Origin: DATKGL01 sp035510455
GTDB lineage: Bacteria > Patescibacteriota > Saccharimonadia > Saccharimonadales > UBA4665
Direction: 5' to 3'
Length of the DNA stretch: 64,000 bases
Assembly: GCA_035510455.1 (NCBI GenBank)
Contig: DATKHB010000027.1
Coordinates: forward strand, 1 to 64,000
Part shown: positions 43,595-51,995 of the stretch, one piece after another
How the letters are laid out: each line of letters starts with the position of its first letter
Numbering within the stretch: position 1 is the first letter of the stretch
The notes under the pieces: model-generated
What the model was told of the DNA's origin: nothing
The model's database searches: none
What the model saw: the letters and a program-made list of their open reading frames with translations, nothing else
Made by a program: the position numbers and the translations under genes

Positions 43595-43600
43595 TATAAT
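43595..43600 (+). promoter_or_regulatory. -10 box of the pilus operon
   Basis: TATAAT (43595-43600) ends 9 bases before the pilM ATG at 43610, with no Shine-Dalgarno. It probably drives pilM through pilC as a leaderless message. Confidence 0.55.
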
Positions 43601-43609
43601 CGAGACAAT

Positions 43610-44650
43610 ATGAGTTTACTGAGTGGGGTATCTGAATTCTTTGGGCTGGACATCGGGACAACGTCTATCAGAGTGGTTCAGCTGCGTCGCAGTGGTGCAA
43701 CCAGATCGTTAGTTAAATACGGCTATGTGCCAATTGATAACAAGTTAGCGCTAAGTGATTCTAAAGCCGACCAAGACAAGCTGGGACAAAAGGTTAGTGA
43801 ACTTATCAGTCAAGCTCATATGTCCACCAAAAACGTGGCTGTAGGTATCCCATCGCAAAAGGTTTTTACCACGATTGTAGATATTGATAGAATGCCCAAA
43901 GGTGACTTAGATAAAGCTATCCACTATCAGGCAGACGCCTTAATCCCAACACCACTAAGTGATTCGAAAATAGACTGGGCCCTAGTTGGTGATTCGCCCA
44001 AAGACAGAAAGAAGATGGAGATTTTACTCTCCAGTGTACCCAATAATTTTGTAGAACAAAGGCTAGACATGCTGGAGTCTGTTGGGCTTAATGTAATTGC
44101 TTTTGAACCAGACAATCTGGCGCTAGCCAGAGCCCTAACTCCTCCTGAAGCGGCTACTCCACAAATGGTCGTTGATCTAGCCAATAAGAGCACTGACCTA
44201 GTAATTACCATGAATGGCACCCCGAAATTAACTCGCGCTATACCTACTGGTACGGAAGCAATAGTTAAGACAGCTGCCCAAAATTTGAACATTGACGACA
44301 AACAAGCCGAGCAGTTTGTTTTTCGGTTTGGGCTTAACAAGGACAAGCTGGAAGGCCAGGTATACCAGGCTATAATTGGTACAGTCGATCTGTTGACGAC
44401 CGAGATAGAAAAATCCATAAAGTTTTTTCAAACTCGCTATTCAGATTCAAAAATCGATCGTATTATAGTAACTGGAGCAGCATCAACTTTGCCTGAATTT
44501 CCTAATCGTCTGGCTGATTTGTTTGGTTTGAATGTCGAGATTGGCAATGCCTGGCGAAATGTTTCGTTTGCCGCTGAACGCCAGAATGAATTAATGTCTA
44601 TAGCCAATAACTTTAGTGTGGCCGTCGGTCTCGCGGAGAGGGAAGAATGA
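43610..44650 (+). CDS. pilM: Type IV pilus assembly protein PilM
   Basis: The 346-residue actin-like ATPase has phosphate-1 loop FGLDIGTTSIRVVQL, connect and phosphate-2 regions (VVDLANKSTDLVI) and the adenosine loop IIVTGAASTLPEF. PilM is cytoplasmic and binds the N-terminal tail of PilN to link the cytoplasmic motor to the membrane platform. Its stop overlaps the ATG of the PilN gene (ATGA). Confidence 0.93.
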   Translation: MSLLSGVSEFFGLDIGTTSIRVVQLRRSGATRSLVKYGYVPIDNKLALSDSKADQDKLGQKVSELISQAHMSTKNVAVGIPSQKVFTTIVDIDRMPKGDLDKAIHYQADALIPTPLSDSKIDWALVGDSPKDRKKMEILLSSVPNNFVEQRLDMLESVGLNVIAFEPDNLALARALTPPEAATPQMVVDLANKSTDLVITMNGTPKLTRAIPTGTEAIVKTAAQNLNIDDKQAEQFVFRFGLNKDKLEGQVYQAIIGTVDLLTTEIEKSIKFFQTRYSDSKIDRIIVTGAASTLPEFPNRLADLFGLNVEIGNAWRNVSFAAERQNELMSIANNFSVAVGLAEREE

Positions 44651-45354
44651 TTCAATTTAACCTTCTACCGGATGTAAAACTAAAATACGTTAAAGCTCGT
44701 CGAGCTCAGCATACGGCCGTAGCCATATCAACCATTGCAACAATTGCCGCCGTTGTTGTTCTGCTGTTATGCATATTTTTTGTGGACGTTGTCCAAAAAA
44801 GAAGCATCAGCAACCTTAACAACAATATTACAAAGTATACTGCTCAAGTAGAGAAAACGCCCAGCCTTAACAAGGTCTTAACTATCCAAAACCAACTCGA
44901 TTCTATAAATTCTCTAGAAGCCAGTAAACCGGCTGCCTCTAGATTATTTGGGTACATTACTCAGTTAACACCCTTAGCGGCTAGTATCGGGAGCTTTGAC
45001 CTTGATATATCGACCAACAGCTTTACTATTGACGGTACGGCTGATACTTTAGCTACGGTAGACCAGTATGTAGATACGCTTAAGTTTACTACCTACAGCG
45101 TTAATGGCGGCGTGGCTTTACCGGCGTTTTCGAGTGTCGATCTGTCAAGTTTTAGCATTAACACTAATACTCAACAAGGTCAACCAGGAGTTACCTACGG
45201 TATTACAGCTAATTTCGACCCGACTATTTTCAATGCCAGCAAAAACGTCGGCCTGTCTGTCCCTAGTGAAATCAGTACTCGTTCAGAAACCGATCAACCG
45301 ACCGCACTATTCAACCAACAGAGCAGTCCCCAAACTAATAATAACAAGACTTAG
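44647..45354 (+). CDS. pilN: Type IV pilus assembly protein PilN-like
   Basis: The 235-residue protein begins MIQFNLLPDVKLKYVKARR, containing the conserved FNLLP motif that binds PilM, then one membrane segment (about residues 23-45), a coiled coil and an extracytoplasmic ferredoxin-like domain. The C-terminal 30 residues are Ser/Gln/Asn-rich. With PilO it forms the alignment subcomplex. Confidence 0.88.
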   Translation: MIQFNLLPDVKLKYVKARRAQHTAVAISTIATIAAVVVLLLCIFFVDVVQKRSISNLNNNITKYTAQVEKTPSLNKVLTIQNQLDSINSLEASKPAASRLFGYITQLTPLAASIGSFDLDISTNSFTIDGTADTLATVDQYVDTLKFTTYSVNGGVALPAFSSVDLSSFSINTNTQQGQPGVTYGITANFDPTIFNASKNVGLSVPSEISTRSETDQPTALFNQQSSPQTNNNKT

Positions 45355-45368
45355 CGGGAAGCAATAAA

Positions 45369-46046
45369 ATGGCCAACGGACCCCACATCTCAATCAAGCA
45401 ACTTAAAATAGATAAAGCAAACACTACGATGTTGGTAGTAATAGCGGTAGCTGCCTTTGTGGTGGTTTTTTCTTTGATCTCATCAAAGACTTTGATAAGC
45501 CAGTACAATTATCAAAACAGGGTAATCAATGCTAAGCGCGTTACCTATAATCAATTAAAAATTGACGTTAATAATGCCACTAGCCTCGAAGCTTCCTATG
45601 AATCATTTGAGAATCAGCCGCTAAACATTCTAGGCCAAAGCCCCAGCGGCAGCAGCCAGAATAGCGGCGATAATGCTAAAATAATTCTTGATGCATTACC
45701 TAGCCAATACGATTTTCCAGGTTTTGTCAGTAGTATAGGTAATCTTTTATCGAGCCAAAATTATGTAATAAACTCTGTCACCGGCACTGACCTGGGTTCA
45801 AGTGAGCCTTCATCGCTATCCTCCGGCCAATCTACCCCAGTTCAGATTCCGTTCGAGATTTCAGTAACCGGTACTTACACTACGGTACAACAACTAATAT
45901 CTACCCTCCAACTATCCATTAGACCCATAGTCATACAGCAGGTAGACCTAAGCGGTACCGATGCTGCTCTAGAAGCAGATATTACTGCCTATACTTACTA
46001 TCAGCCGGGCGTGAACTTTTCATTAGGTACTGAGGTGGTAAAATGA
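45369..46046 (+). CDS. pilO: Type IV pilus assembly protein PilO-like
   Basis: The 225-residue bitopic protein has a cytoplasmic N-terminus of 20 residues, one membrane segment (about 20-40), a coiled coil and a ferredoxin-like domain (ILDALPSQYDFPGFVSSIGNLL; VQIPFEISVTGTYTTVQQLISTL). It probably pairs with PilN. The TGA stop overlaps the ATG of the next gene. Confidence 0.85.
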   Translation: MANGPHISIKQLKIDKANTTMLVVIAVAAFVVVFSLISSKTLISQYNYQNRVINAKRVTYNQLKIDVNNATSLEASYESFENQPLNILGQSPSGSSQNSGDNAKIILDALPSQYDFPGFVSSIGNLLSSQNYVINSVTGTDLGSSEPSSLSSGQSTPVQIPFEISVTGTYTTVQQLISTLQLSIRPIVIQQVDLSGTDAALEADITAYTYYQPGVNFSLGTEVVK

Positions 46047-46297
46047 AGCAAAAAGATCTAGCAATAATCATTCTGGTGGTAGCTATTAGCGGCATAATTT
46101 CTTATGTAGTGTCCAATAAAATCATATCGACACCGGCCGACCGCCAGCTAAATGTACAGGTGGCACCAGCTATTAACACGAATTTTACTAAACCAAACGC
46201 AACGTACTTTAATTCGCAGTCAATTGATCTAACCCAACTGATTCAAATCGGGAATAACTCTAACCAAACGCCTTTTAACCAAACGACTACACAGTAG
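46043..46297 (+). CDS. Small single-anchor protein in the PilP position
   Basis: The 84-residue protein has one membrane segment (about residues 5-22) and an Asn/Thr/Gln-rich exported part of 60 residues. It lies where diderm pilus operons encode PilP, between pilO and pilB, but it is not a lipoprotein (no lipobox Cys) and has no visible PilP domain. It is coupled to pilO by ATGA. The likely role is a stabiliser of the PilN/PilO complex, by inference. Confidence 0.6.
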   Translation: MKQKDLAIIILVVAISGIISYVVSNKIISTPADRQLNVQVAPAINTNFTKPNATYFNSQSIDLTQLIQIGNNSNQTPFNQTTTQ

Positions 46298-46315
46298 CAT
46301 GAGTGGTAATCTATC

Positions 46316-48127
46316 ATGAGTGTTTTATCTGCAACCAGTCAGCAGCAAGTGGAAGACAGTATTGTTCATGATCATCTGCTTGATGAAAAGCAGCTACTGG
46401 CTCTTAAAGAAAAGGCCAAGAAAGACCATGTACCATTTATCAGCTTGCTGGTAAGTGAAGGTCATATTAGCACCGAACAGTTGTCTAAGTTAATAGCTAA
46501 ATACAATAATCTACCGTATGTAAATCTAACCAATGCTAGTATTGATCCTAAAATTCTAGCGCTTTTACCTCATGAAACAGCCGAGCATTATATGGCGGTT
46601 CCCCTAGGCGAAATACAGCACCGTTTGGTAGTAGCAATGCTCGATGCGGCCAATGTCCAAGCTGTAGACTTTCTGTCTAACAAAATAGGCCGGCCAATAA
46701 AAGTTTATGCCGCGAGCGAGGAAGGTATCCGTCAGGTTCTCAAACAGTACCAACCTAGTTTAGGCCAGGATATAGTCGGCGAGATCGGCGATGTAGACAA
46801 GGCTGCAGAAGCTCAAGACCAAACTAAAGTTAATGAAATGAATACTGAGGCTACACCAAAAGAGAAAAGTATTGGTAGCGTAGTTCACGACTCTCCAATA
46901 AGTAAAGCGTTATCGACTATTTTAGAATATGCTGCTAAGAATCGTGCTAGTGATGTACACATTGAACCAAGGCAAAACTCACTTAAGATTCGTTGCCGAA
47001 TAGATGGGATTTTGAGAGAGATAATGGAGCTTCCTAAGAGCACTGAGCCGCCGCTAATTTCTCGCATTAAGATTCTGGCTAACTTAAAAATTGATGAGCA
47101 CCGAATACCCCAAGATGGCCAATTTACACTTAGGATGGGGGATAAAGAGATTGATCTACGTATTGCAATAGCACCAGTGGTGTGGGGCGAGCAAGTAGTC
47201 ATCCGTCTTCTAGATAAAAGCGGTACCAGCCTCAAGCTTGAAGACATGGGTTACCAAGGCCGAGCACTTAGGAATATTCGCGAGGGGCTTAAACAGTCAA
47301 GTGGCATGATACTAACTAGTGGACCAACCGGATCCGGTAAATCAACTTCTCTTTACGCTCTGTTGCAGGAGATTAATAGCGATTCTATTAACATCGTTAC
47401 ACTAGAGGATCCGGTCGAATACAAGATGGAGGGGATCAATCAGATACAGATTAACCCCGAAGTAGGACTGACTTTTGCTACTGGCTTAAGATCGATACTT
47501 CGCCAAGATCCTGATGTGGTTATGGTAGGTGAGATCCGCGATTCAGAAACTGCAGAATTAGCCGTTCAAGCAGCTTTAACTGGTCATTTAGTTTTCAGTA
47601 CCTTGCACACTAATTCTGCAGCTGGGATCCTGCCAAGACTACTGGACATGGATGTTGAACCATTTCTGATTGCATCGACGGTCAGAACGGTTATTGGGCA
47701 AAGGTTGGTTCGCAGGATATCAGAGAAGAGAGAGACTTATCAATCTGATGCCGCAGAAACTGCGTCCATTAAAGAGACTATTGGTAGACTACTGCCGCAA
47801 TCTGATGCAGATAAGAAGAAAGCTTCCGAAGATCTTGGGTTTGAAGACTTGCCACTAAGGGATCAAAATGCTTATACTCTAACTAAGGGTATTAATAGCG
47901 GCGATACCCCAGGCGGCTATAAGGGTCGGCTTGGACTATACGAAGTTTTTAATATTACGGAACAAATTCAACAATTGATTCTTAAAAGAGCAACCAGTAA
48001 TGAAATCCAAAAAGTCGCGGTACAGCAGGGAATGGTTACTATGAGAGAAGACGGATATCTTAAAGCATTATCAGGACAAACAACGCTTAATGAGGCCAAT
48101 CGGGTAGCGGCCTCCGATAACGCATAG
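46316..48127 (+). CDS. pilB: Pilus extension ATPase PilB, without the tetracysteine zinc site
   Basis: The 603-residue protein has an N-terminal MshEN-like region (residues 1-170), then a GspE/PilB motor with Walker A LTSGPTGSGKSTSLYALL, Asp box TLEDPVEYKMEGINQIQ, Walker B LRQDPDVVMVGEIRDSETA and His box STLHTNSAAG. PilB powers pilin polymerisation. The usual zinc-binding C-x2-C ... C-x2-C near RLVRKxCxxC and GCxxCxxTGYxGR is gone: the segments read RLVRRISEKRETY and GINSGDTPGGYKGR. The region between carries a Lys/Asp-rich insert. Confidence 0.95.
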   Translation: MSVLSATSQQQVEDSIVHDHLLDEKQLLALKEKAKKDHVPFISLLVSEGHISTEQLSKLIAKYNNLPYVNLTNASIDPKILALLPHETAEHYMAVPLGEIQHRLVVAMLDAANVQAVDFLSNKIGRPIKVYAASEEGIRQVLKQYQPSLGQDIVGEIGDVDKAAEAQDQTKVNEMNTEATPKEKSIGSVVHDSPISKALSTILEYAAKNRASDVHIEPRQNSLKIRCRIDGILREIMELPKSTEPPLISRIKILANLKIDEHRIPQDGQFTLRMGDKEIDLRIAIAPVVWGEQVVIRLLDKSGTSLKLEDMGYQGRALRNIREGLKQSSGMILTSGPTGSGKSTSLYALLQEINSDSINIVTLEDPVEYKMEGINQIQINPEVGLTFATGLRSILRQDPDVVMVGEIRDSETAELAVQAALTGHLVFSTLHTNSAAGILPRLLDMDVEPFLIASTVRTVIGQRLVRRISEKRETYQSDAAETASIKETIGRLLPQSDADKKKASEDLGFEDLPLRDQNAYTLTKGINSGDTPGGYKGRLGLYEVFNITEQIQQLILKRATSNEIQKVAVQQGMVTMREDGYLKALSGQTTLNEANRVAASDNA

Positions 48128-48143
48128 TAAAGGGGTGGTAAGT

Positions 48144-49211
48144 ATGCAAGGACAACCAAAAATAGAAGTACTCTTAGAGGAAGTAGTTCGCAAGAAAGCT
48201 TCCGACCTTCATCTACAGGTTGGTTTGCCCCCTATGCTGAGAGTTGACGGTAAGTTAGTGTCTGTCACAGCCGCAGATATTTTAACTGAAGAGATGGTGG
48301 AAGCCCTTATATTCGCGATACTTGATGAGGATCAGAAACAAATTTTGCTAAAAGACAAAGAATTTGATTTTAGTTTTGCATTCGGAAATATAGGCCGTTT
48401 TCGCGTAAACGCTTTCCATGAAAGGGGTAACCTAGCTGCTGCCCTTAGGCTTATACCAAATGAAATATTGACTATCGAACAACTTGGTCTACCGCCAATA
48501 ATAGATAAATTTGCTCAATATCCGCGCGGCCTAGTTTTAGTAACCGGCCCGACGGGTTCAGGTAAATCAACAACCTTAGCCGCAATGGTCCATAAGATTA
48601 ATCTTGAACAGGGCAAGCATATTATTACCATTGAAGATCCCATAGAATATGCTCACAAGTCGAAAAAATCCATCGTAGTGCAGCGAGAAGTTCACTATGA
48701 TACATATTCTTTCTCTACGGCACTACGTTCAGCGCTTCGCGAGGATCCTGACGTAGTCTTGATAGGTGAGATGCGAGACCTCGAAACAATTGCATCGGCC
48801 ATAACAATAGCTGAAACCGGGCACCTAGTTCTAGCCACGCTTCATACTAATTCGGCCGCCCAGAGTATTGATCGCATGATAGATGTTTTTCCGCCTCACC
48901 AACAGTCTCAAATTCGAGCTCAGTTATCTAATATTCTAATGGCTATATGTTCGCAAAGATTAATACCGGCAATTGGTGGCGGCCGAATAGCGGCGGCCGA
49001 AATTCTTGTTAGCACATCAGCTGTAAGGAATATTATTAGAGAAGGTAAAAGCCATCAGCTGGAAGCCGTAATCCAAACCGGAGCCGATCATGGCATGCAG
49101 TCGATGGATAAGACACTCGTGAATCTAATCAAAAACGGTACTATAACCTACGATGAAGCTAAAGAGTACGCTGTTGATCTTGAGGAACTCGACAGGATAA
49201 TGAGAGAATAA
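48144..49211 (+). CDS. pilT: Pilus retraction ATPase PilT
   Basis: The 355-residue protein has PAS-like N-domain (KASDLHLQVGLPPMLRVDGKL), Walker A TGPTGSGKSTTLA, Asp box IEDPIEYAHKSKKSIVVQREV, Walker B LREDPDVVLIGEMRD, His box LATLHTNSAAQSIDR and the retraction-linked AVRNIIREGK helix (AIRNLIRE in other PilTs). Its presence next to pilB means the pilus can retract, as needed for twitching. AAGGGG precedes ATG 48144. A GTG at 48135 is an alternative. Confidence 0.96.
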   Translation: MQGQPKIEVLLEEVVRKKASDLHLQVGLPPMLRVDGKLVSVTAADILTEEMVEALIFAILDEDQKQILLKDKEFDFSFAFGNIGRFRVNAFHERGNLAAALRLIPNEILTIEQLGLPPIIDKFAQYPRGLVLVTGPTGSGKSTTLAAMVHKINLEQGKHIITIEDPIEYAHKSKKSIVVQREVHYDTYSFSTALRSALREDPDVVLIGEMRDLETIASAITIAETGHLVLATLHTNSAAQSIDRMIDVFPPHQQSQIRAQLSNILMAICSQRLIPAIGGGRIAAAEILVSTSAVRNIIREGKSHQLEAVIQTGADHGMQSMDKTLVNLIKNGTITYDEAKEYAVDLEELDRIMRE

Positions 49212-49212
49212 C

Positions 49213-50433
49213 ATGCTGGCATATAACTATATAGCTCGCAATCCTTCTACGGGCGAGAAAGTCAAATCAGTTATTCAAGCACAGAACGAACAAGCAGCTG
49301 CCAAAGCTCTTAAGAAAGAAGGGCTAGTACCTCTTGATATTTCACTTTCGAGCAAAGGTTTTAGCGGGTTCATGGACCGTTTCAGCCGCGTTAGATCAAA
49401 GGACAAAGTACTTTTCTCCAGACAGCTAGCTACTCTCATTAATGCTGGGCTACCAATTCTTCAAGCTCTTAGAAGCGTGTCGGAACAGACTACCAGCAAA
49501 CCGTTTAAAGTAGTTATAAACCAAATAGTGAATGACGTAGAGACAGGATCAACGCTCTCTTCGTCTATGGCAAAGCATCCAAGAGTCTTTAATCAAGTAT
49601 ATATAAGTCTGATTGCTGCCGGTGAGACGTCTGGTACCCTAGACGCCGCTCTAGAAAGGCTAGCTATCCAGCAAGAAAAAGATGCTGATATCAATAGCAA
49701 GGTTAGAGGAGCATTGATTTATCCGGCTATAGTTTTAGTGGTCATGCTAGCGGTAGTTACTTTCATGCTAGTTAAGGTTTTACCGCAGGTTCAAGTTCTT
49801 TATACCACCTTCCCGGGGTATAGTTTACCAATAGAAACAAGACTACTACTTGATGTCTCGCATATTATTACTAAATGGTGGTGGCTAGTGCTCCTTATAT
49901 TGGTGCTGATAGTAGTTTTTGCGAGTAGGTGGTCTAAAACAGATAGTGGTGGAAGATTTTTTGACAATCTTAAATTACACTTATGGCCTATTGGACCGCT
50001 TTTCAAGAAGATGTACATGGCGCGATTTGCTCGTACGGCGTCAACTTTAGTGGCTAGCGGTGTACCAATAATTCGGGTACTGGAAATTACTAGCGATGCG
50101 GTCGATAATGTTGTCATTGGCGATGCTATAAAAAGGGCGATCGAGAAAGTCAAGGGCGGTAAGGCTCTAAGTGATTCGTTGCAGAGCGAATCTACGTTTT
50201 TAGTGCTGGTGCCGAATATGTTGAGAATCGGAGAACAATCTGGGTCCGTGGAGCAAATGCTAAGTAAATGCGCTGATTACTACGAAAAAGAGGTTGAGGA
50301 AGCAGTTAAAAATATATCAACGCTCATAGAACCGGTAATGATGGTTATACTCGGCATTATGGCCCTGATAATCGTTGCGGCGGTCTTATTGCCGATATAC
50401 GGACTGGCTGGGTCAGGTGACATACAGTTTTAG
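49213..50433 (+). CDS. pilC: Type IV pilus platform protein PilC
   Basis: The 406-residue protein has an N-terminal soluble region, two T2SSF domains and three hydrophobic segments (LIYPAIVLVVMLAVVTFMLVK; WWWLVLLILVLIVVF; VMMVILGIMALIIVAAVLLPIYG). It has the conserved FSRQLATLINAGLPILQAL and MLRIGEQSGSVEQML signatures. It sits at the base of the pilus and couples PilB/PilT to pilin movement. It starts two bases after pilT. Confidence 0.95.
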   Translation: MLAYNYIARNPSTGEKVKSVIQAQNEQAAAKALKKEGLVPLDISLSSKGFSGFMDRFSRVRSKDKVLFSRQLATLINAGLPILQALRSVSEQTTSKPFKVVINQIVNDVETGSTLSSSMAKHPRVFNQVYISLIAAGETSGTLDAALERLAIQQEKDADINSKVRGALIYPAIVLVVMLAVVTFMLVKVLPQVQVLYTTFPGYSLPIETRLLLDVSHIITKWWWLVLLILVLIVVFASRWSKTDSGGRFFDNLKLHLWPIGPLFKKMYMARFARTASTLVASGVPIIRVLEITSDAVDNVVIGDAIKRAIEKVKGGKALSDSLQSESTFLVLVPNMLRIGEQSGSVEQMLSKCADYYEKEVEEAVKNISTLIEPVMMVILGIMALIIVAAVLLPIYGLAGSGDIQF

Positions 50434-50450
50434 GATTGTGGAAAAGTAGT

Positions 50451-50490
50451 TTGCATAAGCGCTATTTTGATGTATCATTTACGCATAAGC
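50451..50490 (+). promoter_or_regulatory. Promoter of the major prepilin gene, with a GCATAAGC direct repeat
   Basis: TTGCAT (50451-50456), 16-base spacer, TATCAT (50473-50478). The octamer GCATAAGC occurs at 50453-50460, overlapping the -35, and again at 50483-50490 downstream of the -10. A regulator site flanking the promoter is possible. This would let pilin be made at a level different from the machinery. Confidence 0.5.
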
Positions 50491-50523
50491 ATTAATAAAC
50501 ACCGCAAAAGGGGGCATTTGCAA

Positions 50524-51066
50524 ATGTTAAAATCAATAAGAAAAAAAACAGAAGGCTTTACGATAATTGAAGTTATGATCGTCCTAGCAATAGCTGGGTT
50601 GATTTTGTTGATCGTATTCTTGGCTGTACCTGCACTACAAAGAAGTGCTAAAAACCAGCAGCGCAAAACTGATGCAACTGCTATGGCTACAGCGATCTCT
50701 GATTATGAATCAAACAACAACGGTCAGTTACCGAATCAGATTACGATGTCGACCCTTAACGGGGCTACTATTGCTACCATATCGTGTACTACTAAAGGTC
50801 CTGTAACGGGGTGTGATGATACTAACCCTAACGTAGAAACTGCCAAGATAGGGTACTATGGAACTACTGGTAATGTACCTACCGCGGCACCGGCATGGAG
50901 TATTGCTACTAATAGCGTTACAACCCAACTACGTTACGAACCTGGTGATGACTGTAATTCTACGGGGTCTAACCTTACAACTGCATCACCTGGCGCATTC
51001 GCGTTAATATACGGTCTAGATAACGGTAGCGGCGTTACTACCCCTACCAAAAACTGCGTAGACTAG
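50524..51066 (+). CDS. Type IV prepilin, probable major pilin
   Basis: The 180-residue protein has a class III leader ending KKTEG before FTIIEVMIVLAIAGLILLIVF, the classic cleavage site with Glu5 and the hydrophobic helix. The globular part is small, with four Cys (in ISCTTKG, GCDD, DDCNS and KNCVD). The last pair is placed to form a C-terminal D-loop. A GGGGG RBS lies before ATG 50524. An upstream start at 50467 is out of line with leader length. Its own promoter and the strong terminator downstream suggest it is the most highly expressed pilin. Confidence 0.85.
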   Translation: MLKSIRKKTEGFTIIEVMIVLAIAGLILLIVFLAVPALQRSAKNQQRKTDATAMATAISDYESNNNGQLPNQITMSTLNGATIATISCTTKGPVTGCDDTNPNVETAKIGYYGTTGNVPTAAPAWSIATNSVTTQLRYEPGDDCNSTGSNLTTASPGAFALIYGLDNGSGVTTPTKNCVD

Positions 51067-51086
51067 TTTTGTAAGTAGTAAAGGCT

Positions 51087-51120
51087 AAAAGATTAGCGCT
51101 GTAGGTAGCGCTAATCTTTT
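51087..51120. terminator. Strong bidirectional terminator hairpin after the prepilin gene
   Basis: A perfect 14-bp inverted repeat (51087-51100 with 51107-51120) has a six-base loop. It begins with AAAA and ends with TTTT, so it can act on both strands, though the T-run itself is only four bases. Confidence 0.8.
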
Positions 51121-51139
51121 GCTGTGTTAGGATTAATAA

Positions 51140-51949
51140 ATGGTAACATCAATACTTATTATCCTTGGTCTTTGTTCTGGCAGCTTTGTCACTGCCCTAG
51201 TCTGGCGTTTGAAGATCGGTAGGGGAGCTGTAGGCAAAACTAACAATAATTTATCGATCGTAAATGGCAGATCAATGTGCCCTAACTGTCGGCATCAGCT
51301 ATCCGCTCTTGATTTAATACCCGTTTTTAGCTGGCTTATGTTAAAAGGCAGGTGTCGATATTGCCGCAAACAAATCAGCATACAGTACCCTTTTATTGAG
51401 ATAGTGACAGCTTTTTTATTCATTTGTTCATATCTACTGTGGCCGCTAAGTTTTCATGGTCAAGGCTTATTCGACTTTATAGCCTGGCTGTTTTTCTTAG
51501 TAGGTTTTATGTCTATAGCTATTTATGATTTGAGATGGTTTATAGTGCCTAATGTAATCGTCTATCCTCTCACGGTTCTGGGGTTAATCTATGTTGCAAT
51601 TAATTTTTTTGTATTTAATGCAGGCACTGCCTCATTAATTCATCCCTTATGGGGGATATTGATTATTTCGGGGACATTTTATCTCTTATATCAGCTATCA
51701 GGAGGCAAGTGGATAGGCGGTGGCGATGTGAAACTCGGTCTTTTTCTTGGCTTGATATCTTGGGGGGCTCTAGAGAGTCTACTTCTTTTATTTATCGCAT
51801 CTTTTGTGGGTACAATAATGTCTTTGTCTTTTTTGTTATCGAAGAAGGCAAGCATCAAAACACACTTACCTTTTGCGCCCTTTCTCATCTTGGCAGCTAT
51901 TATTTGTCAGTTGCTGGGGATGAGCATAGTTCATCATATACAAAACTAG
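51140..51949 (+). CDS. pilD: Prepilin peptidase PilD
   Basis: The 269-residue protein is an eight-helix GxGD-type aspartic protease: the first Asp in IAIYDLRWFIVPN and the second in GGGDVKLGLFLG. The N-terminal cytoplasmic zinc loop is intact (MCPNCRHQLSALDLIP ... GRCRYCRKQI), as in enzymes that both cleave and N-methylate prepilins. It processes the major and minor pilins in this locus. It begins 20 bases after the terminator. Confidence 0.94.
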   Translation: MVTSILIILGLCSGSFVTALVWRLKIGRGAVGKTNNNLSIVNGRSMCPNCRHQLSALDLIPVFSWLMLKGRCRYCRKQISIQYPFIEIVTAFLFICSYLLWPLSFHGQGLFDFIAWLFFLVGFMSIAIYDLRWFIVPNVIVYPLTVLGLIYVAINFFVFNAGTASLIHPLWGILIISGTFYLLYQLSGGKWIGGGDVKLGLFLGLISWGALESLLLLFIASFVGTIMSLSFLLSKKASIKTHLPFAPFLILAAIICQLLGMSIVHHIQN

Positions 51950-51982
51950 AACTACCCTTTAATCATTAATTACTTCTTATGC

Positions 51983-51988
51983 TATACT
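51983..51988 (+). promoter_or_regulatory. -10 box of the minor pilin operon
   Basis: TATACT (51983-51988) ends 7 bases before ATG 51996. AGGA (51991-51994) is too close to the ATG to act as a Shine-Dalgarno. A leaderless transcript is likely. Confidence 0.55.
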
Positions 51989-51995
51989 TTAGGAT

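Noticed and set aside
43927..44418. 163-codon minus-strand frame inside pilM
   Set aside because: Shadow of pilM codon use, with no RBS, promoter or family match.
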